Part shown: positions 25,470 to 35,739 of the stretch, in pieces
Layout of the letters: each line of letters begins with the position of its first letter
How positions within the stretch are numbered: position 1 is the first letter of the stretch
DNA from: Chamaea fasciata
Taxonomy: Eukaryota; Chordata; Aves; Passeriformes; Sylviidae
Reading direction: 5' to 3'
NCBI GenBank assembly: GCA_029207755.1
Contig: JARCOQ010000012.1
Location: 23,795,740-23,859,739, forward strand
DNA: 64,000 nucleotides
Made by a program: the position numbers and the translations under genes
Notes under the pieces: model-generated
Database searches by the model: none
Seen by the model: only the letters and a program-made list of their open reading frames with translations
Told to the model about the DNA's origin: nothing

Positions 25470-26113
25470 TGTTCCCCCTGTAATAGATGTACTGTATAAA
25501 ATTCGTGTATTAAAAATTTGTGTGTGTAAAATTATACAGTGGAATGTAAAACCCCAGATTCCTGGAAGCAATCTGAGGGCGTCTCTGAACATTCCAAAGT
25601 CTTTTTTTAGCTTGAAGGTGTTACTTCGACATCTGCAGAAGAGAAAACAGGGAAACGACCCATTAATCATGCACTGACCACATCTTCACAGTTAATCAGA
25701 GGATCTGATATCGATCTGGGTGGAGATCAACAGAAGCCTTCCAACAGAAGATTCAGAGACTCTTCATTCAGACTTTCATTCAATTCCTCAGGAAGCTCTT
25801 TCAAACATCCCTCCCGGGGTGCAGGACATTTCAATGATTGTATTATCTGCACAATGTCATGTTCTTTGGGCGAATCTGCGTTCTTTGTATAGTCTTGCTT
25901 TCACCTCAGGGCAGAAAAATGGTATAAAACACCTACCCTGAGACCCCGAATTTGGGGGCAGTACTCCGGAGAAGCACCTTTTGCTGCTCCCGGATTGTCC
26001 ACCCAACATTTGATCGATGTTGTCCTGACTTATCGTGGCGTTTTCCGAAATTGATTTCTGAAATTGTTAAATAAATCTTTGGATTTTTGAATTGGCTCTG
26101 ATCATTTATAACA
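25470..26113 (+). mobile_element. Probable solo LTR
   Basis: GGTATAAAACACC near 25920 is a good TATA box and AAATAAATC near 26069 a good polyadenylation signal, about 150 bp apart in the order U3-R-U5. The right end is probably TTTATAACA. The left TG end is either 25470 or 25479. No exact target duplication was found. Confidence 0.6.
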
Positions 26114-26411
26114 CCCTTGCCCAGCATTCAGTGTTTTCTCCAGAGAATTTGTGATGGAAAGAAAAGGGATGGGCTGCTTTCCAGCAATATTCTCTGCTTC
26201 CCCGGGACCGTCAGTGAGTGGTGCTTGTGACCAAAACAGAAACACCAATTCCATTCCAGAATTTTATTTCAAGTTTCTCCTGCCAGCTTCACAAAGCCCA
26301 GGGCTGCAAGAAACTACTGCAAAAAATACCCTAAAATTCAGCATAAAATTACATTGATATCAGAGCCGGATAAAATCATCTCACTGGGGTTCTGTCATCT
26401 CTTAGGTTAGA

Positions 26412-26509
26412 ACACAAACCAGGGTATGACCAATAATGCCAAATGGAATTGGTCAGTATACATAAACCAGGATGTGATCAATAATGCCAAACTGAACAGC
26501 TCAGTAAAT
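26412..26509. repeat. Two diverged tandem units, period 48
   Basis: Both units contain AAACCAG, TGA(C/T)CAATAATGCCAAA and a GTCAGTA- or CTCAGTA-like end. AAACCAG starts at 26416 and again at 26464. Confidence 0.7.
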
Positions 26510-26609
26510 TGTATCATCTGCTGCCTCAAAGCAGCTCAGTCTTATGCTGTGCTGAGCCTTTCCCCAGGAATCAGGCTATTCAGGTTCTCAGATTTCTTTC
26601 ATTGCCAAA

Positions 26610-28154
26610 TGTTGGGGGTTGGGGTTTTTCTTTAATTTTCTTTCCTTGTTACCTGTGGGAATTTTTTCCCATTGAGTTGCTAAGAAGCACTGATTCTGGG
26701 TGCTTGAAGTGGCTCACTCAGTCTAGACCTTTGGAGGAGGATGGCTGGAGCTGCTGCTTGGGGAAAGGAACTCACTCCTGCTACAGAAGTCCAACCCGGT
26801 CCTGTTTATTCTGGTGTGGGGTGAGTCCCTGCTCCTGGGAACAGCCACTGACAGGGACTATGTTGTCTCCTGCCTCACTAAAAGGGGCCTGTGACCATGC
26901 TGGGAGCGGGGTCACTGCTGTCCCATCCCCCGCTGCTTCTTCAGCACTGCTCTGAGTTTTTCGCTACCCTGTTGCCCGCACCCTCTGCCTAGCAAGACCT
27001 CCTGAGTCTTCAGCCACAGCTCCAGAGTTCCTGATCCATCCCTTCCCTGACTGGGACAAAGCCGCCATCACTGCGTGCTCCCCGAGCCCGCCCTGCAGTG
27101 CCCCCTGCAGCTGCAGGGGGATCATCGCACCTGCCCCACCCACCAGGAGCCACCAGCACCCCTGCCGGCTGTGCCTGGGACTGCACCAAAGGGGGAAGTG
27201 CCGCGCTCAGGGAAGCTGTTCCTCGGTTCCTGCTTCTGTTTATTATTAATGTTGTGGTTGCTATACATACTAGTAAAGAACTGTTATTCCTATCCCCATA
27301 TTTTTGCCTGAGAGCCCCTGTTGGGGGTTAGGTTTGTTCCTTCTTTCTCTAAAGAATTTTTTCCCCACAAGTTACCAAGGAGACCAAGTGTTGGATACTT
27401 GAGAGTACTTAACCGAAACAAAGAGGTGGACAGAGGTGGAAGGGAGAGATAACGCAGGTAAAAGACAAAGCTTGAGGCAGCTGCGGGCTTTTCTTTTTCC
27501 GGCGTTCGGGGAGAAAGAGAACGGCTGTTGCTTGCTGGAAGAGTTTCACTGTGGCCAAAGGGATCCAGTCCTGGGAAATCTACTGTCACCGGTTCGGCCT
27601 GAATCCGGAGTTTTCTCTGCCACCCGCAGGAGCTGGTCCAGGCCCTGTCTCGCCTTCGGCTTCTTTGGCGCTGCTCCTCTTGCTACAGTGTCACCCTGCA
27701 CCCCCTGCGCTTCCAGAACATCCTGCCCCTGCCTGCCGGGACACCCTGCCATCCCAGCTACCAGCCCGGGACTTTTCCACTGTTTTCAGCTTGGTGCTCT
27801 GAGTATCCTGCAGGGACACCAAAACCAAACTGCCCTGGGTTTTGTGAAACAAAGCCCTCAAGGTTCTTGGTACTGTTGTCGTTTGTCATTAATGCTGTAG
27901 TTGTTTGGTGGGGAGTTTTTTTGTGTTTGTTTGCTTTGCATTACATACTAGTAAAGAACTGCTATTCCTATTTCCCAAATCTTTGCCAAAGAGCCTCTGA
28001 TTGTAATTTTACCTGGCAGATACCTGTCTTCCCAAACCAAGACAGCCCCTTAATTTTCAAAATTATAATAATTCAGAGGGAGGAGCTTTGCATTCTCCAT
28101 TCCAAGAGAGACCCTGCTCTCTCTAGCAGACACCTTTCTTTCCAAACCAAGACA
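26610..28154 (-). mobile_element. ERVL-type solo LTR, outer member of a nest
   Basis: On the plus strand it starts TGTTGGGGGTTGGGG and ends TTCCAAACCAAGACA. It therefore reads TGTCTTGGTTTGG from the minus strand, the usual start of this songbird family. The flanks CCAAA and CAAAA form a target duplication with one mismatch. A related LTR (27319-28044) is inserted in it, and without that it is about 814 bp. The GC-rich open frames here are not genes. Confidence 0.8.
27319..28044 (-). mobile_element. ERVL-type solo LTR nested in a relative
   Basis: A 726-bp LTR from TGTTGGGGGTTAGG to CCCAAACCAAGACA, with the exact duplication GCCCC (27314-27318 and 28045-28049). It inserted into an older LTR of the same broad family. 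An inverted, highly similar copy lies at 34948-35734, on the other side of provirus 1. Confidence 0.9.
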
Positions 28155-28266
28155 CAAAATGAAAGAAACTTTCTCTCTTATTACATTTGCCATTGACTAA
28201 TTAATTAATTAATTGAATTCCAAATTTAAAATTTCTCCTGTATTTATGCTGATAAACAGGAGCAGG

Positions 28267-28926
28267 TGTCACGATCCGCTCACACAAGCGGGGTTCGTGA
28301 TGGTTCGTTTTAGGGATCTCAGAGCACAAAAGACACAGCGGGGGACAAACTCAGTTTACTCAATCACAAATGCACCTTTATTTAGTGCCAACAAATGCGA
28401 TACTGGGGAGAGAAAAAGAGAATAGTTAGAAAAACAGAAAAGAGGGGAAGGGGATTATAGCTACCAACATGGAGGGTCGAGTCCTCGAGGCTTTTGAAGA
28501 TGCCTATAGACGCGAGTTTCTCCAGTGGGGTGATCACAAAAGTGAGCGGGGGTCTCCAGGGTTTTTATAGTCCTCTCTGAAGCGACAGGCAGTTGGCCAA
28601 ACAGGTGGGGGAAATCATTGCAGTGTGTTCATTTAGAGAACCCAGAACAAGTCGGTCGTCAGCAGGTACAGCGTCAACCAGTACAAGTCAGCAGGCGCGG
28701 TCACTTCACCGTGACTTGCCCATTGTTTCTGCTCAGGTTCTGATGTTCCGATATGGGTGCTGGGTTTTTCCATCGAACACACCTGCAGGCAGCACTTGGC
28801 CAACATCCCACCTCAGCCAGGCCATAACTCCTGCATTGAGATTTTAAAGTCCCTTTTAGGGGTTTCAGTCTCTGTCCTTGACGATGGTCGTGAGGCAGAT
28901 GAGGGATCTTCAGACCGTCTCTTACA
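28267..28926 (-). repeat. Provirus 1 3' LTR
   Basis: A 660-bp LTR, TGTAAGAGA to CGTGACA on the minus strand. The TATA box CTATAAAAA is at 28562-28570 and the AATAAA signal at 28377-28382, both on the minus strand. It differs from the 5' LTR at about five positions, four of them at CpG sites. An 85-codon frame at 28593-28847 is present in both LTRs and is not a gene. Confidence 0.95.
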
Positions 28927-28933
28927 CCACCCC
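28927..28933 (-). promoter_or_regulatory. Candidate polypurine tract of provirus 1
   Basis: GGGGTGG on the minus strand directly abuts the 3' LTR. It is short for a polypurine tract but shares its core with the tract of provirus 2. Confidence 0.5.
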
Positions 28934-29059
28934 GTGACTCACGATTGTCGTCAAGAGAGCTCCTCCTGCAGGGTTCCGTAGTCTTGCGAAGTCTTCAGGA
29001 CTCGTCCATGTCAGTAGCATATCCCGGAAAAAACAGGGACAGTAGAGAGTGTGTGTGAA

Positions 29060-29092
29060 AGAGAGAGGGAGAGAGAGAGAGAGAGAGAGAAA
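29060..29092. repeat. (GA)n microsatellite
   Basis: A run of GA dinucleotides with one GGGA interruption lies between the env end and the 3' LTR. It reads as a TC tract on the sense strand of the provirus. Confidence 0.95.
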
Positions 29093-29282
29093 TAGGAAAA
29101 GGAAATAAAAACAAAACAAAATCAATCAATATTGATTAAAACAATTTCATCAAAATAATCAGAACAAATCATCAAATTTCTTAAAGTTATAACAATTTTT
29201 AAACAAAAGCTTAATTTTGATTACAATATAACATAATTAAAACAAATAACAATAATCAAAACAAGCCATTAACATTTTCAAA

Positions 29283-29936
29283 TTAATTTACTGTTGGAGG
29301 TTTAATTTTCGCTGTTTGGGTAGTACGTCTCGTGTCAATAACTTTGGGAGTGTCTCTTGCAAAAGGGGTCTTGACTAAACTGTGTGCTTCCATTACAGAT
29401 GCCAAGTGTGTCAACTTCTTCATCATTTTCCAATTTAGGATGTATAAAATGACTGATAAAACAAAACCAATCAAAACCAAAATCAAAAAAAAACCAACAG
29501 TGGGATGACACACTTTGTTCAGGATACCTGTAGCCGTAGGTGACCACCCAAAAAGGGTATCCCACCACCTGTGTTTAGCATCTTTTCTTACACTTTCCAT
29601 GACATGATGTATTTTTCTCATATTGTGATGAATAGTTACCAGGGCTTTCTGCCTGTTTTTCTTGACCTTTTTCAAAATCTCAGGTAAGTCCTGATGAAGC
29701 AACAATTGCTTCCCAATAGGGGGAGGCAATAATTTGAGCATCACTGTATAATCAGATTGTAAAAGGTGATAAGAGGTAACTGGGGCTATGTACAAAAAAT
29801 CACATCCTGTAATTGTAGTAAAGTTACAAACACAATATTTTGAGTGATTCTTAAGATTCACCACTATTTCTTCTACAAACACTACATCACAAGCAGTTTT
29901 AAAGCATGCACACCCATTGCCTATATATATTAGCAC
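29283..29936 (-). pseudogene. env: Provirus 1 env, C-terminal part (membrane-anchored subunit)
   Basis: This 217-codon frame holds the membrane-anchoring half of a retroviral envelope protein. Visible features are a cysteine-rich stretch (residues 9-45), a heptad-like basic helix (about 84-120), a tryptophan-rich stretch before the membrane (124-131), a hydrophobic membrane segment (about 146-168) and a 49-residue tail. The same frame runs upstream through a single TAA at 30042-30044 into the preceding env frame. The methionine at 29936 is therefore internal, not a true start. I see no CX6CC motif or clear furin site. It ends about 350 bases before the 3' LTR. Confidence 0.85.
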
Positions 29937-30041
29937 TGTTTCAGAAGTCTGGTTAGGGTGAATTTCAAAGTGGCAGATATTTTGTTCAGTGTCCAGACAA
30001 ATGTCTTGAGCTATGACTGCATTACTCTCACAGATGAAACC

Positions 30042-30674
30042 TTACTGTTCCTGAACAATACATGATTCTAAACTAACAGTTTGCCATCTCTTGCCATTTT
30101 GACGGGCCCATTCTCTGTGCTCAAAAGCATAGAGAATAGCTCCATCATGATTTAGTCTTAATGCAATGATAGGAAATATCACGTGTACAGAGGCATTACA
30201 TATGGTTAACACAAAAGTTGTAACTGTGTTGGTATTGGGGTTATAGGTAAAGTTTACTAATTTCCACCAGGATTGGAATTCCTTTTCAAAATCATTTGCA
30301 TTGTCCCAAATTATTTTCCAAATTTCAGTAGGAAAAATGCCTTTTTCTCCTTCCCTTATGATTGAGGCAACAACTGTCTGCATCCAAAGCTGTGTCTGGA
30401 TGCAGCTAAGAGCCAAAGAAACATTGTTTTGTGTAGCACCAAGAGCATCAATTATCATTTTGTGATCATTCACATTTACCTTTTCCCAATTTGGTAATAT
30501 GTTTGATAGCAACCACTGATATGTCCCCAAAGCCAATAACAATGGTTGTTGTAATTTGGTTAAATACCTAGTTTTGGCAGCCAATTTTTTTTTATTAATA
30601 CTTTCAAAAATTCCCAATTTAAAATATTTATCATGGTTTATATGGCCTTCATGTCCCTCGGAGTTCTCCTGCAA
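30042..30674 (-). pseudogene. env: Provirus 1 env, upstream part
   Basis: A 210-codon frame in phase with the env C-terminal frame and separated from it by one TAA (30042-30044). It contains several potential N-glycosylation sites (NNVS, NFTY, NASV) and tryptophan-rich helices, as expected for an envelope ectodomain. Its first 37 bases overlap the end of the fused frame in another phase. The likely signal peptide is encoded at the end of that fused frame, so either a frameshift broke env here or a spliced message joins the parts. The env class is uncertain. Confidence 0.75.
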
Positions 30675-32584
30675 AAAGTAAGCACAACAGAATCTGCCAC
30701 CAGAAGGCAGAAAGTTAGAATGATGGAAATTCTCCAGTGTGCATTTATTCGATACTCTTTCCTTAGAGCATCAAAGGTTACCCATGTGTATTTATTCAGA
30801 GGGGGTTTTAGCACTTGTGGTACCTCTCCCACTGTGGGGAAGTCCACCAAAACAGGTTGTCCAGGGTAACGTGCTGGATTCTTGGAATCACTTGGTCCCC
30901 GTAGTGAGGGAACTATGCTTGGAGCTGTTGGGCCAAAAGGAAAAGCATCAGTAAACCAAGGACTTGCTGACTGTTCGGGGGAAAAGGGAGGGGTAATGAC
31001 TGAGGCAGGTTTGTCTTGGATGCTATCCAAGTTTTCTGCTTCTTGTACTGCCAGTTTTTTCACAGCTCCTTCGGTTATTGAGATGTTACAATAATGTTCA
31101 ATCTGAGCATACCACTTTCTTACTGAGGCTGTTTGGGCCACCCCGTCAGATGGGGGAGTCCCAGTAGTGACTGACTTAAAAACTTGGAAAGGCCCTCTCC
31201 AAACAACTGGTTGTTGTTGTACAATCTTCTCTACTTCTAGGAGAGCTAGGCTAACCATAAACAAGCCTTTTTCCCAGGTAGTATACCTCTTTTCAGCATC
31301 TCTGAAACCACGGGAATAAAAACCAACAGGCCGTGTCGGACCCTCAGGACCCCACTGCCATATGTGTACTGACAACCCTGAGGAAGCAAATCCCCATTCT
31401 ACCTGAAAAGGAGCTGTTGGGTGGATCGGGCCTAGGGCCTGATGAGCTGTGGCTCCAAAAATCAACAGTTGTAATGCTTCTTCCTGAGAAGGGCTCCAGT
31501 CCCATTTTACTCCCTTTCTCAACAAATCATAAAGAGGCTTGGCAAAAATTGAAAAATCTGCAATGTGTTTTCCCCAAAACACTAATAATCCCAAGGCATG
31601 CTGTAGATCTTTCCTGGACTCAGGCACTTTAATTTGATCTAAGGAGGTTAGGGTGTCAGGTGGGATGCATGTTATACCTCCTTTCCACCAGATACCCAAA
31701 AATTTTACTTCTTGAGAAGGTTTTTGTATTTTTTCTGAGGGGATTTGCAAAACAAGGCTTTCTAAGTGGGAAGTTATTTTCTGTTGAACACCCTCCACTT
31801 GCTGTGTCTCATTGTTTAAAACTTGTGCTAGGGAGTGCTGTGGCTTGTTGCCCAAGGTTTGTGGAAGAGGAGGTGCGCTGGGTTGTTGGTTGGATGATTC
31901 CAACACAATGGGTTTGGGACAGGGCAAATTAGAAATTATTTTAGCCAGTTTATCATAAGGCAATTTATCCATAATTTTTTGCGGCACTCCCCTTTTCAGT
32001 CTTAGTGACCACAGTTGCTGCTGGTTGGAAATTTGTTTTCCCTTTTCTGATTTTTCATTAGGAGAAGCAATGTGCCTGACTCCTCTGGGTTTTTCTGGTT
32101 TGTCCTCTGAGTCTTTCACTGGTCCATATTTTCTACTGTAACTTATTAACTCCTCTGTTACCTCACTCCATGTCCAAAGTTTATGACTGCTGTTATATTG
32201 TGTGCTAGAAGTTGTAAAAGGTGAGGAGTCAGTGGAGTCAGTGGAACCAGTTTGATCTCTTGTATGTCTAAGAAATCTTTCAAGTCCATCTACTGGAGAG
32301 ATAGATGCTATTGTTTTTTGAAGAATTGCTGTTGGTTTAAGAAACTCTGGCAAACCTCGAATTAAAGGGGTCATAATCTCAGGTTTGACAGGCTGTTGCA
32401 TTGGCAACTCACAGCCAGAGATTAATTTTCTTTCATGTATCATTTGCAAGCATGCAGCTTTGTGTATGTTTTCTAGGAGTTGGTCTGAGGTGCCGACTAT
32501 TGCCAGAGGGTCGCCCCTCTCAAGGGGGTTTAACCCCCCTGCCCAGTAGGCTGCACACTGTGTCAGGGACCATGGAGCACGCAT
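30638..32584 (-). pseudogene. Provirus 1 fused gag-pol-env leader frame, 648 codons
   Basis: The longest open frame in the window. Residues 1-110 resemble the end of a retroviral capsid domain, and 111-270 are low-complexity and basic, probably the C-terminal part of Gag without a CCHC zinc knuckle. Around 273-300 the sequence changes to the RT thumb (EVKFLGIWWKGG). Residues 320-530 match the RT connection, and WFTDA at 543-547 looks like the first catalytic aspartate of RNase H. From there it jumps to an env-like leader with a hydrophobic segment (618-636). Two large deletions were therefore joined in frame. The RT active-site motif and integrase are absent. The methionine at 32584 is internal to Gag, because the frame continues upstream through one TGA. 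Confidence 0.8.
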
Positions 32585-32695
32585 ATTTCCTGTTGTTAAG
32601 AAAACTCCATGTCCCCAATAGCCACTTGCTTCTTGTTCACTTAATTTAATTTGGTCGCCCCCTGTGAGGGAAACTCTAAAAACATACTCCGTCTC

Positions 32696-33319
32696 TCATT
32701 CACTAGGGAGGCGGAAGTATTCTTTCTTTAATTTAGCTAATTCAGTGGCTGTGTATGGTATTTCTTTGGTGGTTATGTGGGGATCATGATCCTCTTCATT
32801 TATATAATTATATTCTGTTTTGATGAGAGGTCTCAAGTTGGAGCAACAGTGTTCCCCACAATTTTGCATGTGTACTAATTCTTTCTGAGGGTATGTTTGT
32901 TTAATGTTGTATGTCTCTTTTCCTTCTATTTCTGTGGGTGAATCTACAGATTTTAAGTTTTTGCTTCGCTCTTCTGCAAGAGAAATTTGAAGCAAATAAG
33001 TCTGGTTTCTTTCCTGTTCTAATTGTTTTTGCAAAGCTTCTACCAAATTTTGCAGGGATTCTATTACAGCTTTTTCTTCACTTACTCGTTCAGAACGGGT
33101 CTTTATGGCTGCTGAAAGACAGGCCCCCAAAACTGAGCAAAGAATGGTTTTATTTCTGCCCAGTTTGTATCTAGCATCATGTTGCAAAGAATATATTCTA
33201 TCTACAATGTTTTCAAAGTTAAACCAATTATTCTGTGCCCACCTTTCTCCGTCTGGAGAAGGTCTAGCACTATGTTTAGCTAGCAAAGCATAAAATGCAT
33301 TCTTATGTTTTTCACTCAT
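32696..33319 (-). pseudogene. gag: Provirus 1 gag, N-terminal part
   Basis: 207 codons at the normal gag position, about 410 bases after the primer site. Residues 1-70 look like a matrix-type helical domain rich in tryptophan and phenylalanine, and 74-124 form a strongly charged coiled coil with leucine heptads. No N-terminal myristoylation glycine follows the start methionine. A TGA at 32696-32698 ends the frame, but the same phase stays open beyond it into the 648-codon fused frame. This single stop is thus the only break between the gag start and 30638. Confidence 0.8.
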
Positions 33320-33726
33320 TTTGTGAAGGGACCAAAACCACTCTCAGGGAGGTACGCTTAAAGTTACACCAAAGGCACAGCTAAAACTGTGTTTCCCTTC
33401 GCTTCCCTGGAATGGGCGAGGAGACCAAAACTGCCTGGGAGGTTCACCTTAGTTACAAATGGTTGTCTCCTCAACTACACCAAGCAGCCCAAAACACAAA
33501 AACAAAACCTAACTACAGTCCCATCTTTTGCACAATGAGATCCTTTTGTGAAATCCTGATGACAGGGAGTGCTATACGCCTGGGTGTATACAGTTTGCGG
33601 GAATTTTCCCTGGCCCCCCTTGCTTTCTAACAGCGCTCACCGAAGTGGCGTGCTAGGTGCGGCTGAGACGAGGGTCCTTCCCCTGTTACAAACTATATAA
33701 AACCCGCAACCCCTCTGTCCATCAAG

Positions 33727-33744
33727 ATCCTGTCCGTGACGCCA
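33727..33744 (-). promoter_or_regulatory. Provirus 1 primer-binding site
   Basis: Six bases inside the 5' LTR, the minus strand reads TGGCGTCACGGACAGGAT. This begins with the TGG expected opposite a tRNA CCA end. I cannot assign the tRNA with confidence. Confidence 0.75.
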
Positions 33745-33750
33745 ATTTAA

Positions 33751-34410
33751 TGTCACGATCCACTCACACAAGCGGGGTTCGTGATGGTTCGTTTTAGGGA
33801 TCTCAGAGCACAAAAGACACAGCGGGGGACAAACTCAGTTTACTCAATCACAAATGCACCTTTATTCAGTGCCAACAAATGCGATACTGGGGAGAGAAAA
33901 AGAGAATAGTTAGAAAAACAGAAAAGAGGGGAAGGGGATTATAGCTACCAACATGGAGGGTCGAGTCCTCGAGGCTTTTGAAGATGCCTATAGACGTGAG
34001 TTTCTCCAGTGGGGTGATCACAAAAGTGAGCGGGGGTCTCCAGGGTTTTTATAGTCCTCTCTGAAGCGACAGGCAGTTGGCCAAACAGGTGGGGGAAATC
34101 ATTGCAGTGTGTTCATTTAGAGAACCCAGAACAAGTCGGTCGTCAGCAGGTACAGCGTCAACCAGTACAAGTCAGCAGGCGCGGTCACTTCACTGTGACT
34201 TGCCCATTGTTTCTGCTCAGGTTCTGATGTTCCGATATGGGTGCTGGGTTTTTCCATCGAACACACCTGCAGGCAGCACTTGGCCAACATCCCACCTCAG
34301 CCAGGCCATAACTCCTGCATTGAGATTTTAAAGTCCCTTTTAGGGGTTTCAGTCTCTGTCCTTGATGATGGTCGTGAGGCAGATGAGGGATCTTCAGACC
34401 GTCTCTTACA
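33751..34410 (-). repeat. Provirus 1 5' LTR
   Basis: A 660-bp LTR, equal in length to the 3' LTR, with the same TG and CA ends. On the minus strand the TATA box CTATAAAAA is at 34046-34054 and AATAAA at 33861-33866, so the promoter reads leftwards into the provirus. Confidence 0.95.
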
Positions 34411-34415
34411 GCAGG

Positions 34416-34942
34416 GAGTACTGCAGTCAATAAGAAAAGGGAAGTGCAACCAATATAACATTATTGTTTGTTGGGAAAAACTCAAAGAGCCAAAGGTAAC
34501 CTAGAGGATATTCCCTTACTACTGCTGCAGGCCACACTTAAGATCAAAATTTGGTCTGAGCTAATTAGCACAAGCAAGTAAATGGCCCTGATCATTGGCT
34601 CCTGGAAATTACATCCTTGTACTGTGCTACAATAAGAGGTGTTCTTTCATTTCAGTTTTAGGGAATGTTTTATAACATACTGTAAATCACAGCTAGAATT
34701 TTTTCCCTTTTATGGCTCTTGGCATTGGTAAAGTAATCTTGAAAAACTATCGGCAAAATTTCCCTAAATGATAATGGCAAAATGTTCTGAAATGTATAGA
34801 ACCTTTGGCTTATATGAATGTTGCTGGAAGCAAAATTAACTGAGAAGGAAAGTTTGGCAATCATCACATATAACATGTGATGCAGATGTTGAATGATAGG
34901 ACAGTTAGAAAATACATCCACTCGATCCATGCAATGTGATTT
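34416..34942. other. Unique non-coding sequence between provirus 1 and the next LTR
   Basis: I see no gene or repeat here. Confidence 0.55.
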
Positions 34943-34947
34943 ACTGA

Positions 34948-35734
34948 TATCTCGGTTTGGGAAGACAGGTATCTTCCAGGTAAAATTACAATCAGAGGCT
35001 CTTTGGCAAAGATTTGGGAAATAGGAATAGCAGTTCTTTACTAGTATGTAATGCAAAGCAAACAAACACAAAAAAACCTCCCCCCCTCACCAAACAACTA
35101 CAGCATTAATGACAAACGACAACAGTACTAAGAACCTTGAGGGCTTTGTTTCACAAAACCCAGGGCAGTTTGGTTTCGGTGTCCCTGCAGGATCCTCAGA
35201 GCATCAAGCTGAAACAGTGGAAAAGTCCCGGGCTGGTAGCTGGGATGGCAGGGTGTCCCAGCAGGCAGGGGCAGGATGTCCCGGCAGCGCAGGGGGTGCA
35301 GGGTCACGCTGTAGCAAGAGGAGCAGCGCCGAAGAAGCCGAAGGCGAGACAGGGCCTGGACCAGCTCCTGCAGGTGGCAGGGAAAACTCAGGATCCAGGC
35401 CGAACCGGTGATAGTAGATTTCCCAGGACTGGATCCCTTTGGCCACAGTGAAACTCCTCTAGCCAGCAACAGCCGTTCTCTGCTCGGCGTGCTTTGCGGC
35501 GGCTGAGATCCTCGAGGAGCGGCAGACACGCGTCTCCCCGAACGCCGGAAAAAGAAAAGCCAAAGCCCGCAGCTGCCTCAAGCTTTGTCTTTTACCTGCG
35601 TTATCTCCCCCTTCTACCTTTGTCCACCTCTTTGTTTTGGTTAAGTACTCTCAAGTATCCAACACTTGGTCTCTTTGGTAACTTGTGGGGAAAAAATTCT
35701 TTAGAGAAAGAAGGAACAAACCTAACCCCCAACA
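34948..35734 (+). mobile_element. ERVL-type solo LTR, inverted partner of 27319-28044
   Basis: It starts TATCTCGGTTTGGG (a mutated TGTCTTGG) and ends CCTAACCCCCAACA. The duplication ACTGA flanks it exactly (34943-34947 and 35735-35739). It is highly similar to 27319-28044 but on the opposite strand, and about 60 bp longer. The extra sequence is mainly a GC-rich stretch around 35480-35530. Open frames here are not genes. Confidence 0.9.
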
Positions 35735-35739
35735 ACTGA

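Larger units (their letters stand above)
28267..34410 (-). mobile_element. Provirus 1: young, internally deleted endogenous retrovirus
   Basis: A 6,144-bp element bounded by two 660-bp LTRs and the exact 5-bp duplication GCAGG (28262-28266 and 34411-34415). Reading from the minus strand, the order is 5' LTR, primer site, gag start, a fused gag-pol-env frame, env, a TC-rich tract and the 3' LTR. Protease, the reverse transcriptase palm, most of RNase H and integrase are missing. The LTRs differ at about five positions, so the insertion is recent. It looks class I-like (gamma/epsilon-related), but without the RT palm the class is uncertain. It cannot make its own enzymes. Confidence 0.93.

Noticed and set aside
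26509..27900. Frames of 148 and 154 codons
   Set aside because: They run across LTR boundaries and inside solo LTRs with clear target duplications.
28593..28847. Frame repeated in both provirus 1 LTRs (also 34077-34331)
   Set aside because: It exists twice because the LTR does. It lies antisense to the LTR and has no domain.
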